6,076 nt of DNA from Bacteroidota bacterium (GTDB lineage Bacteria > Zhuqueibacterota > JdFR-76 > DREG01): NCBI GenBank assembly GCA_030624545.1, contig JAUXJX010000139.1, forward strand, positions 1 to 6,076, given 5' to 3'. The notes under the pieces are model-generated. The model was not told where the DNA came from and made no database searches. It saw only the letters and a list, made by a program, of their open reading frames with translations. This document shows positions 1 through 5,933 of this stretch, one piece after another (positions within the stretch are counted from its first letter, which is position 1; the number at the start of each line of letters is the position of its first letter). A program made the position numbers and the translations under genes.

Positions 1-1157
1 GGGTTTTCATGGGAATCCGGTTGGGGGGAATAGCGGGAAAAGAATTGGTGTGTAGGAAAGCTGCGCATTTCATTCGGATGACGCAAGTATGCCAGGAAGA
101 GTTTTCGTACCACGTCGATCCCCATCTGATCGGACCATTCGATTCCTCCCCTGCGAATAATCCTGCGGGTAATAAAACGATCCAATTCCGCCTGGAGGGG
201 ATCAATCGCCGCGCTGAAGTTTACGACCAGGACATCGAAGGGGAAGAAGCGGCGTTTTTGGTTATGGAATATCTGGATGTTCTCGAGTGAAGCTTCAATC
301 ACATCGGAAATCAGTAAATTTACCAGCTTTTTAATCATTCTGTTGGAATATAAGAAATCCAGTGCTTCTGAACTCTCCTCTGCATGGGGACGGCTTTCTG
401 CCAGATCCACAATAGAAAGCTTACTAACGTCGGAGACGTCAACGAAGCCTGCCCGCAAGCCATCCTCCAAATCGTGAGTGCGCTGAGCAATCTCATCACA
501 AATCGCGACAATCTGCCCTTCGATGCTGCGCGAATGAGCAATATCCATGTGAAGGACATCATCCTGCCAGGAGGGATATGAAATCTGGGTAGGAATGAGT
601 CGCGTATGCTTCAGTATTCCTTACCGGACTAAGGCAGTCAGGTTAAGTCCATTGAATTCATATTTCTTTTCGAGTTGATCTACAACACGAACACTCTGGT
701 AATTGTGTTTAAAGCCTCCATAATCGCGCTTTTCGACTTCGCCGCCCAAATCCTCTTTTCCTTTCAGAATCTGATTCAGGGATACTTCGCCGATATGGCC
801 GAATGGCGCATGCCCCAGGTCATGTCCGAGCGCAATTGCCTCTGTTAAATCCTCATTAATCCCCAAGGCACGAGCGAGAGTTCGTGAGAGCTGCACCACT
901 TCCAGCGTGTGAGTTAAGCGGGTACGGTAGTGATCGCCGGTTGTGACCATGAACACCTGGCGTTTGTGTTTGAGACGCCGAAACGCCCTGGAATGAATAA
1001 TGCGATCTCTGTCTCGCTGAAAATTTGTGCGATATGCATGTTCATCTTCGGTGTATTGTCGAGTATCGTTCTGACCCGCGCTCTTCACTGTATACGGCGC
1101 CAGAATGCGATCCTCGATATTCTCCAATAATTCCCGGTTTCTGGCATCAAATTCCAT
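1..1157 (-). pseudogene. dgt: dGTPase-like HD-domain triphosphohydrolase, interrupted by in-frame TAA, 3' end cut by window edge
   Basis: This family hydrolyses dGTP or other dNTPs to the deoxynucleoside and triphosphate, in the cytosol. The N-terminal part has the family's [22 protein letters not shown] segment (about residues 48-67) and the HD-type metal site: His83 in RLTHTLEV, His112-Asp113 in [11 protein letters not shown], with His116 and His121. Codon 179 (621-623) is TAA, where relatives have Glu in V-R-E-G-I-L-K-H. The same frame then stays open for 206 codons to the window edge and still reads as dGTPase, including SIEGQIVAICDEIAQRTHDL, whose Asp (about residue 221) is the last expected metal ligand. 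A product ending at the TAA would lack that ligand and should be inactive. The start ATG (1155-1157) has no clear Shine-Dalgarno. It lies 36 nt behind the aminotransferase gene. Family identity is very sure; whether the stop is real, an error or read through is unknown. Confidence 0.9.
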
Positions 1158-1174
1158 GCTGAAGATTCAAACTT

Positions 1175-1190
1175 CGGTCAAATATGACCG
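1175..1190. repeat. Short perfect inverted repeat in the aminotransferase-dgt gap
   Basis: CGGTCA (1175-1180) and TGACCG (1185-1190) form a perfect 6-bp stem with a 4-nt AATA loop. It sits in the 36-nt gap, 17 nt upstream of the dgt start on the minus strand. There is no T-run on either side, so it is not a typical intrinsic terminator. It could be an mRNA hairpin affecting dgt translation, a protein site, or chance. Confidence 0.4.
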
Positions 1191-1193
1191 GAG

Positions 1194-2330
1194 TCATTTC
1201 CTTAAATGATGATTAATTCTCGCAATCCCCTCGCGGATCTTCTCCACAGAGGTAGAATAAGAAAAGCGAAGATAGCCTTCCCCGTTCTTGCCAAAGTCGA
1301 TACCTGGAGCGACCGCCACTTTCGCGTTTTCCAGAAGCTCCATTGCAAACCGAAGTGAGTCTGAAGAAAACCTCCTGGCATTGGCAAAAACATAGAAGGC
1401 GCCCGTTGGCTTGGCATTGATCTCAAAGCCCGCTTCCAGCAGCAGTTCAATCATCGTGTCGCGACGCTGCCTGTAGATGTTCAGTCTCTCTTCCAGTTCC
1501 GGGTGATCTTCCTTAAGAGCGGTCACCCCGGCATGTTGAACAAAATTGGACGGCGAAATAAAAAAATTCTGCTGCAGTTTTTGAATATTCCTCACGTATT
1601 GGGGCGGCGAGATGATATAGCCCAGTCGCCAACCGGTCATGCAGAATAGCTTCGAAAATCCGTTAAGGACGAAGGCATTCGTGGTGAATTCCAGTATAGA
1701 GTGCGGCCGGCCTTCATATACCAGGCCGTGGTAAATCTCGTCAGAGATGATCGGGACACCGCAGTTTGCCAACTCCACCAAAACCTCGGCCGCTAACATG
1801 GTACCAGTTGGGTTGGACGGTGAATTAATGATAATCGCCTTTGTTTTGGGGTTGATCTCGCGCAAGACATCGCCAATGGAGAGTTGAAATTCGGATTCAT
1901 CATATACGGGGATGGGGACCGCTTCCGCCTGGAGATAGCGGATGAAGCTTTCGTAGCATGCATAGCAGGGATCAGAGAGTATCACCTGGTCACCATTGCT
2001 AACGAGTGTGGATAAAGCCAGCAAGAGTCCGGGAGAAGTTCCCATAGTAATGACGACCTGCTCCGGATCTATATCGACGCGATATTTCTTGCGGTACCAT
2101 TCGCACACTGCCTCACGAAGGGGATAAATTCCCAAGCTATGAGTGTAATGGGTTTCGCCGCGCTGAAGTGCTGCCATTCCCGCCTCAAGGATCTTCTGGG
2201 GAGTGCCGAAGTCAGGCTCGCCTATTTCAAAATGAATGATATCCTCCCCACTCCTCACCATGGCGTCCGCCTTGTCGAGTACGTCCATTACCAGGAATGG
2301 CTTAATCTGCTCCAATCTTTCTAATGACAT
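1194..2330 (-). CDS. Pyridoxal-phosphate-dependent aminotransferase, class I/II (aspartate/alanine aminotransferase-like)
   Basis: This is a fold-type I PLP enzyme that moves an amino group between an amino acid and a 2-oxo acid in the cytosol. Numbered from an upstream GTG, the markers are: the substrate-side segment IGEPDF (37-42), NSPSNPTG with Asn174, SDEIYH with Asp198 and Tyr201, and the Schiff-base lysine Lys228 in NGFSKLFCMTGWRLGY. Arg236 in that segment should bind the cofactor phosphate, and Arg356 in GYLRFSYS the substrate carboxylate. The length (378-379 aa) is full for the family. ATG at 2328-2330 is chosen because a weak GAG lies 7 nt upstream; the GTG just before it (2331-2333) is the alternative. 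The stop is TGA. It lies 77 nt after gatB on the same strand. Substrate cannot be told from sequence alone: Asp, Ala and aromatic aminotransferases share these motifs. Confidence 0.95.
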   Translation of the reverse strand: MSLERLEQIKPFLVMDVLDKADAMVRSGEDIIHFEIGEPDFGTPQKILEAGMAALQRGETHYTHSLGIYPLREAVCEWYRKKYRVDIDPEQVVITMGTSPGLLLALSTLVSNGDQVILSDPCYACYESFIRYLQAEAVPIPVYDESEFQLSIGDVLREINPKTKAIIINSPSNPTGTMLAAEVLVELANCGVPIISDEIYHGLVYEGRPHSILEFTTNAFVLNGFSKLFCMTGWRLGYIISPPQYVRNIQKLQQNFFISPSNFVQHAGVTALKEDHPELEERLNIYRQRRDTMIELLLEAGFEINAKPTGAFYVFANARRFSSDSLRFAMELLENAKVAVAPGIDFGKNGEGYLRFSYSTSVEKIREGIARINHHLRK

Positions 2331-2407
2331 CACATAACTCGCTGATTAAGAGGCTGTGTGAAAGCTCCTTTAACCGCGCCAATTCTCATCAGAACCCATG
2401 GCTTGAA

Positions 2408-3862
2408 CTAAGAACCCGCCTTTCTCTTGAGCAATTGCTCTTTCAAAAGCTCGTTGACTACTTTGGGATTGGCCTTTCCCTTTGTTGCTTTCATAACCTG
2501 CCCGACGAAAAATCCGGCAATTTGCTCCCTTCCTTCAGAATATTTTTGCAGCTCGGCGGGGTGAGCCTCGAGAACATCGTTAACAATTCCCGACAGCTCA
2601 GACTTGTCACTAACCTGGGACAATCCGCGTTGCTCAACTATGTCGATTGGCGGTGTGCCGTTTTGGGCAAGTTCCGGCAATACCGATTTGGCCACGTTCA
2701 GGCTCACCGCTCCTCTTTCAACCAGATCCAACAGATCAGCCAAAAGGGCCGGCGTTAATCTTGTTGAATCAATTGACGCCTTCGTATCGCCAAGATAGCG
2801 AAGAACCTCACCGAGCATAAAATTGGACACTGATTTTGGGTCTTTGTGAATTTTGACAGTTGCTTCAAAGAAATCAGCGGTCTCGCGCGAAGAAACCAAG
2901 ACCTCGGAGTTTTTCGGATGCAAGGCATACTCTGACACAAATCGCTGCTTCTTTTGCATGGCAAGCTCAGGGATTTCTTGCTCCAGCTCATGCTGCCAGG
3001 AGTAGTCAAGTTCGATTGGAACCAAGTCCGGTTCGGGAAAATAACGATAATCGTGGGACTCCTCCTTCGACCGCATGGGCACTACTTTATTCTCCTTTGC
3101 ATTCCACAGCAGGGTCTGCTGTGTGATCGTCTTACCCTGCTCTAGTAGGCTCTTCTGTCGCTCCACTTCAAACTCCAGCGCCCTCTGCAATCCGTGGAAG
3201 GAATTCATGTTTTTCACTTCGGTCTTAACACCCAGTTCGTCACTGCCGACCGGACGAATGGACACATTTGCATCGCAGCGAAGGCTTCCCTCCTCCATGT
3301 TGCAGTCGGAAATATGCAGGTATTCAAGAATCCCTTTTAGCTGTGCCAAAAAAAGGTAAGCCTCCCGCGGAGAACGTAGGTCCGGCTTGCCGACAATTTC
3401 TATGAGCGGTGTTCCGCATCGATTGAGGTCGACAAAGGTTTCTCCCTCGGGCACCCAGTCTTCTTCATGAATCGACTTTCCCGCGTCTTCCTCGAGGTGA
3501 ATACGAACCAATCCAATCTTTTTCGGCTGACCGTCTATTTCAATCTCAACGTAACCGTCCGTACACAAGGGCTCTTCAAACTGCGAGATTTGGTATCCTT
3601 TCGGCAGATCCGGATAAAAGTAATTCTTCCTTGCGAAATAGGAATGCTTTGCAAAACTGCAGTGTGTGGCTAGCCCCATCTTAACAGCGTATTCGACAAC
3701 CTTTCGGTTGAGTACGGGCAGCACCCCCGGCATTCCCAGGCAGACCGGACAGACCTGCGAATTGGGAGCAGCGCCAAATTTCGTGCTGCAAGAACAGAAT
3801 ATCTTTGTCTTGGTCTTCAACTGGGCATGAACTTCCAGTCCTATGACCTCTTCGTATTGCAT
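2408..3862 (-). CDS. gatB: Aspartyl/glutamyl-tRNA(Asn/Gln) amidotransferase subunit B
   Basis: GatB is the kinase/tRNA-binding subunit of the GatCAB complex, which converts Glu-tRNA(Gln) and/or Asp-tRNA(Asn) to the amidated forms using ammonia from GatA. The 484 residues are full length. Visible landmarks are IGLEVHAQL (7-15), a CxC...CxxC zinc site (Cys23, Cys25, Cys38, Cys41), YFYPDLPKGYQISQ (81-94), MEEGSLRCDANVSIR (189-203), TEVKNMNSF (214-222) and SHDYRYFPEPDLVP (269-282). The C-terminal YqeY-like tail domain ends with GQVMKATKGKANP (454-466). The ATG has AAGG 7 nt upstream as a modest ribosome site. gatA and gatC are not next to it, so the complex is encoded at several loci here. It is flanked by the UVR-like small gene upstream and the aminotransferase downstream on the same strand. 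Its presence implies that GlnRS and/or AsnRS is missing or supplemented, but which cannot be told here. Confidence 0.99.
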   Translation of the reverse strand: MQYEEVIGLEVHAQLKTKTKIFCSCSTKFGAAPNSQVCPVCLGMPGVLPVLNRKVVEYAVKMGLATHCSFAKHSYFARKNYFYPDLPKGYQISQFEEPLCTDGYVEIEIDGQPKKIGLVRIHLEEDAGKSIHEEDWVPEGETFVDLNRCGTPLIEIVGKPDLRSPREAYLFLAQLKGILEYLHISDCNMEEGSLRCDANVSIRPVGSDELGVKTEVKNMNSFHGLQRALEFEVERQKSLLEQGKTITQQTLLWNAKENKVVPMRSKEESHDYRYFPEPDLVPIELDYSWQHELEQEIPELAMQKKQRFVSEYALHPKNSEVLVSSRETADFFEATVKIHKDPKSVSNFMLGEVLRYLGDTKASIDSTRLTPALLADLLDLVERGAVSLNVAKSVLPELAQNGTPPIDIVEQRGLSQVSDKSELSGIVNDVLEAHPAELQKYSEGREQIAGFFVGQVMKATKGKANPKVVNELLKEQLLKRKAGS

Positions 3863-3915
3863 AGGAGGGCCTTGCCGGATTCGCGATTTTTGCCTCGTGA
3901 GAATGAGATACTGCT

Positions 3916-3949
3916 GAAACTTATGAAACTTTTATTGGATAAGCAATAA
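3916..3949. repeat. Direct repeats plus A/T-rich palindrome upstream of gatB
   Basis: GAAACTT occurs twice, 9 bp apart (3916-3922 and 3925-3931). It is followed directly by TTATTG (3932-3937), a 6-nt spacer, and CAATAA (3944-3949), a perfect 6-bp inverted repeat. They lie in the 104-nt gap between the UVR-like gene and gatB, about 55-85 nt before the gatB start. I see no convincing sigma70 promoter here and no T-run that would make a terminator. It may be a regulatory site or chance in A/T-rich spacer DNA. Confidence 0.3.
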
Positions 3950-3966
3950 CAAACGGGTGGGCTGAC

Positions 3967-4158
3967 TTAGATAAGGTTTTCGATTTGAAACGTGAGGAGG
4001 GTCCTCTGCTTTCGCACTAAATTCGCCGCCCTTTGAAGGTCGCCGCGACGAATAGCAAAGATCAACTCGCCTTCAAGACGCTTGATTCGATTCTCTACAG
4101 ATTTTGTATCAGAGAGCCAAAACAACTCTAGTTGGTTTTCGCTGCCTACAAGCCTCAT
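3967..4158 (-). CDS. Small hypothetical protein with UVR-like helical motif
   Basis: This is a 63-residue protein with no confident family assignment. Its C-terminal two thirds (about 22-56) resemble the UVR motif found in UvrB, UvrC, ClpC and McsA: I-K-R-L-E-x-E-L-x-x-A-I-x-x-G-D-L-Q-R-A-A-x-L, followed by a second charged helix. In those proteins the motif is a helical hairpin for protein contact. The first 20 residues are hydrophobic/polar with no signal peptide or membrane segment. ATG at 4156-4158 is the only ATG or GTG in the open frame; a GGA lies 9 nt upstream, and the frame closes upstream at a TAA. Stop is TAA. Its ATG overlaps the TGA of a 40-codon frame (4155-4277) as ATGA. It sits between gerW and gatB on the same strand. 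That it is a real gene is likely but not certain; the UVR assignment rests on pattern matching by eye. Confidence 0.55.
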   Translation of the reverse strand: MRLVGSENQLELFWLSDTKSVENRIKRLEGELIFAIRRGDLQRAANLVRKQRTLLTFQIENLI

Positions 4159-4273
4159 TTTGTTTTCCAGTAGTCTTTTGCCGTTCTCATACGGGGCGCT
4201 TTTATTAAATCGTCCTGTTTATCCAGCGTCTTGAGAGCAAAGACTCTAAATGAAGACAATGTGATTGGCCGCT

Positions 4274-4660
4274 TCAATCCTTCGCATCCGACTTTTCTTC
4301 CTTTCCCTTTTTTTCCCGAAACCCTTTCATCTTTTCGATGATCTCTGGGATGAGATCTACTACCTTACCCACGCTAAATCCTTCTTTGTCGCGCAGATTC
4401 AATAGCTGCGCCTTGCCGTCATGAATGACGATAAAGGCGATCGGCTCGATATGCGCCCCGCCACCGACTCCGGAGCCTTCGCCGGGCTCACTCTTCCTGC
4501 TCGGCGTGCTGCCTCCACCACCGCCAAAGCCGAATGAGATGCGTGAAACCGGAATAAGCGTTGAATCGCCTGCTTGAATAGGATCACCCACAACCGACTT
4601 CGTTTGAACCAGTTGACCCAATTCGTCTAAGAGTACTTTAATGATATTTTGAATATCCAA
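4274..4660 (-). CDS. gerW: GerW/YtfJ-family sporulation-type protein
   Basis: This belongs to the spore YtfJ/GerW family (Spore_YtfJ). In Bacillus, GerW is a spore protein needed for germination; the function outside spore formers is unknown. Seen here are VVGDPI, then a LIPVSRISFGFGGGGG strand-glycine segment, a variable linker rich in Ser, Pro, Glu and Gly, then GVGGGAHIEPIAFIVIHDGK and LIPEIIEKM near the end. The tail is highly charged (Lys, Glu, Asp). A start at TTG 4658-4660 gives 128 residues and is preferred because GGGAGG (4668-4673) lies 7 nt upstream. The in-frame ATG at 4673-4675 would give 133 residues but overlaps that Shine-Dalgarno and has none of its own. Stop is TGA. It follows the DUF2953 gene, matching the ytfI-ytfJ order in Bacillus, so the two probably act together. 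Having this pair does not prove sporulation. Confidence 0.9.
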   Translation of the reverse strand: MDIQNIIKVLLDELGQLVQTKSVVGDPIQAGDSTLIPVSRISFGFGGGGGSTPSRKSEPGEGSGVGGGAHIEPIAFIVIHDGKAQLLNLRDKEGFSVGKVVDLIPEIIEKMKGFREKKGKEEKSDAKD

Positions 4661-4667
4661 AACGATG

Positions 4668-4673
4668 CCTCCC
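4668..4673 (-). promoter_or_regulatory. Strong Shine-Dalgarno that decides the gerW start
   Basis: On the minus strand GGGAGG sits 7 nt before TTG 4658-4660 and overlaps the upstream in-frame ATG (4673-4675). It is the best ribosome binding site in the window, and it supports initiation at TTG over the longer ATG form. Confidence 0.7.
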
Positions 4674-4688
4674 ATTTAGTTCGAATTG

Positions 4689-5285
4689 CTATTTTGATTT
4701 CCCAAGGCATTGCCAAAGCCTGAGCCCATGCCAAATCGTGAGGGCCGGAACAAAATCTGCTGAAAACCGGAGCCTCCAGGCTGATCGGCCATCACAAAAA
4801 CTGGGCTGAAAAACGACTCGGCGCATCAACCCGGGCAAGATCTCGGCCAAAATTGAGTAAATTCCAGTCAGCATGCCCGTATAATAAGGATTGACAAAGC
4901 CACATCGCAAGTCACCCTCAATTTGAGGATTGGCGAAGCAAGCAAACAATTTCCGTAATCGAAATGTAAAGGCTGTCCACTGCATTCCGCCGAGTTGCTG
5001 CCATATTTTTGTATTGGATGCAGTGGGTTCCGCCTTCGTAACTTTTTCGAGGTTACGCAGTTTTTTTTTGAAAAAGACATTATCATGAATTGCAAAGCTA
5101 ATGGATTTTCCCGAGGATTCCCGAACATAATATATTCTTATGAAATCATAAACCAGGCCAAGTGAGATCCGCGTCTCCCGAGAATCCTCCATATTTATCG
5201 CGGAAAGACTGAATCGGGACCGTAACACCACGACCAGTATGCACGTGAACAGAATAAAACTTGCAATTGATAGAAAGATGAGCAT
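4689..5285 (-). CDS. DUF2953-like membrane-anchored protein (YtfI-like)
   Basis: This is a protein of unknown function, 198 residues. Residues 1-21 form one hydrophobic N-terminal segment (LIFLSIASFILFTCILVVVL) followed by Arg, which predicts a single membrane anchor. The middle is basic and variable, with a Lys-rich stretch at 73-84. The C-terminal half has GDLRCGFVNPYYTGMLTGIY (124-143), resembling the G-x-x-D/N-P-x-x-T-G-x-x-x-G segment of DUF2953, and ends with a W-R-L-R-F and hydrophobic helix region like that family. The match is by eye; position next to gerW (13 nt before its ATG, 28 nt before its TTG) makes it much more likely, since Bacillus ytfI and ytfJ are paired the same way. The ATG has GGA 6 nt upstream. 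A near-consensus promoter lies just upstream, so this is the likely first gene of the leftward unit. Confidence 0.75.
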   Translation of the reverse strand: MLIFLSIASFILFTCILVVVLRSRFSLSAINMEDSRETRISLGLVYDFIRIYYVRESSGKSISFAIHDNVFFKKKLRNLEKVTKAEPTASNTKIWQQLGGMQWTAFTFRLRKLFACFANPQIEGDLRCGFVNPYYTGMLTGIYSILAEILPGLMRRVVFQPSFCDGRSAWRLRFSADFVPALTIWHGLRLWQCLGKSK

Positions 5286-5309
5286 AAATTATCCATCAGG
5301 ACGTTACCC

Positions 5310-5338
5310 AAAATAAAGAATATGAGGGGAAATGTCAA
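5310..5338 (-). promoter_or_regulatory. Sigma70-type promoter for the DUF2953-gerW unit
   Basis: On the minus strand TTGACA (5333-5338) is followed after exactly 17 nt by TATTTT (5310-5315). Transcription would start near 5303, giving an untranslated leader of about 18-20 nt before the ATG at 5285. The -35 is perfect and the -10 matches four of six. It is back to back with the rpsT promoter. Confidence 0.65.
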
Positions 5339-5354
5339 ATGGTTAATTTTTTTG

Positions 5355-5383
5355 TTGACAGAATCTGGATATTTTTATATATT
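5355..5383 (+). promoter_or_regulatory. Strong sigma70-type promoter for rpsT
   Basis: TTGACA (5355-5360) and TATATT (5378-5383) are separated by the ideal 17 nt. An A/T-rich stretch with a T-run (5344-5353) directly upstream could act as an UP element. The start would fall near 5390, giving a leader of about 17 nt before the rpsT ATG. Its strength fits a ribosomal protein gene. Confidence 0.8.
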
Positions 5384-5406
5384 ACATCGTCAAAATTTGG
5401 AAACAT

Positions 5407-5661
5407 ATGGCAAATCACAAATCGGCGATCAAAAGAATACGACAAGACGCAAAGAAAAGATTAAGGAATCGATCTTATAAGTCTCGTCTGAAATCAGAAG
5501 TCAAAAAGTTAGTAGCAACAGATTCGAAACAGGAGGCTGAGCTTCAGTTCCGAAAAGTAGAATCGCTTCTTGATAAATTAGCTAATAAAAGAATAATTCA
5601 CCCGAATGCTGCGGCCAACAGAAAATCTAAGTTGGCGCGGTCGATAGCGAATTTATCATAG
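5407..5661 (+). CDS. rpsT: 30S ribosomal protein S20
   Basis: S20 is a primary 16S rRNA-binding protein of the 30S subunit; it bridges the 5' domain and helix 44 and helps early assembly. The 84 residues are full length. It begins with [13 protein letters not shown], the family signature, is strongly basic, and ends with the conserved G/[15 protein letters not shown] region ([14 protein letters not shown] at 65-78). It is expected to be nearly all helical. The start is ATG with only a weak GGA 5 nt upstream. In E. coli rpsT is poorly initiated and repressed by its own product, so the weak site may have the same role, but that is inference. It is monocistronic here: its own promoter is just upstream, an intrinsic terminator just downstream, and both neighbours are on the opposite strand. 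Stop is TAG. Confidence 0.99.
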   Translation: MANHKSAIKRIRQDAKKRLRNRSYKSRLKSEVKKLVATDSKQEAELQFRKVESLLDKLANKRIIHPNAAANRKSKLARSIANLS

Positions 5662-5671
5662 CTCATTTTTT

Positions 5672-5746
5672 ACCGGGTGATCGCGCTGTGATCGGTAACT
5701 CCCCCTAATCCCGGTGCAGTTGCGTGATCCCGGTTTTTTTATTTTT
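5672..5746 (+). terminator. Intrinsic terminator of rpsT
   Basis: ACCGGG (5672-5677) pairs with CCCGGT (5729-5734). After a 2-nt TG bulge, ATCGCGC (5680-5686) pairs with GCGTGAT (5722-5728) including one G-U pair, making about 13 bp around a 35-nt loop. A T-run follows (5734-5740, then TTTTT 5742-5746), ending transcription 11-85 nt past the rpsT stop. A second CCCGGT copy (5710-5715) and a competing hairpin (TTACC 5670-5674 and GATC 5679-5682 with GATCGGTAA 5690-5698) allow other folds. Confidence 0.75.
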
Positions 5747-5783
5747 GCCGGCCACTTACGAAAGTCCCCCGGTAATTTTCCCA

Positions 5784-5875
5784 AAACTGTCATCCATGCG
5801 ACAGCAGGGATCTAAAATCAATTTGTTGGAACCTTTGTTTTAGCAAGATTCCTGCTTCCGCAGGAATGACAGTTT
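5784..5875. repeat. Inverted pair of REP-like hairpin units
   Basis: AAACTGTCAT (5784-5793) is matched perfectly inverted by ATGACAGTTT (5866-5875). Inside each arm is its own hairpin: ATTCCTGC (5848-5855) with GCAGGAAT (5860-5867) is a perfect 8-bp stem with a TTCC loop, and the left arm has ATCCATGC (5792-5799) with GCAGGGAT (5804-5811), one mismatch. The unit ACTGTCATTCCTGC...GCAGGAATCT is a type of extragenic palindrome found in many copies in numerous bacterial genomes. The two units face each other across about 32 nt. It lies in non-coding DNA between two genes that converge (rpsT rightward, GIY-YIG gene leftward), a usual site for such elements. Confidence 0.75.
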
Positions 5876-5933
5876 GAGAGCGCGCAGTTAATTGTGGTTG
5901 GAAACACACATTAATTCAATAGTCAAATCATCA

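Noticed and set aside
9..581. Overlapping open frames on the plus strand (9-290, 277-477, 384-581) and a minus-strand frame at 335-562
   Set aside because: All are shadows of the dgt frame, which carries the recognisable dGTPase sequence through this region, including past its internal stop.
621..1157. Stop codon reassignment as the cause of the internal TAA in dgt
   Set aside because: TAA also ends the small gene at 3967 with no continuing homology seen, and TAG and TGA end others; a single base change is simpler.
2365..2399. Nine-codon frame M-G-S-D-E-N-W-R-G (start 2399) followed by AAAGGAG (2365-2371), as a possible leader peptide and ribosome site for the aminotransferase
   Set aside because: The AAAGGAG is about 34 nt from the gene start, too far to serve it. 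The peptide has no run of a regulating amino acid and there is no visible terminator, so it looks like chance.
2324..2758. 144-codon plus-strand frame
   Set aside because: Mostly antisense to the gatB C-terminal region; low-similarity composition and no family recognised.
4159..4273. Promoter for the UVR-like gene or gatB inside the gap
   Set aside because: Only weak matches (for example TTGAAG with TTCATT) were found; not good enough to call.
5876..5933. Small gene or regulatory RNA between the REP-like repeat and the GIY-YIG gene
   Set aside because: Short A/T-rich spacer with no start/stop pairing, hairpin with T-run, or promoter that I can support.
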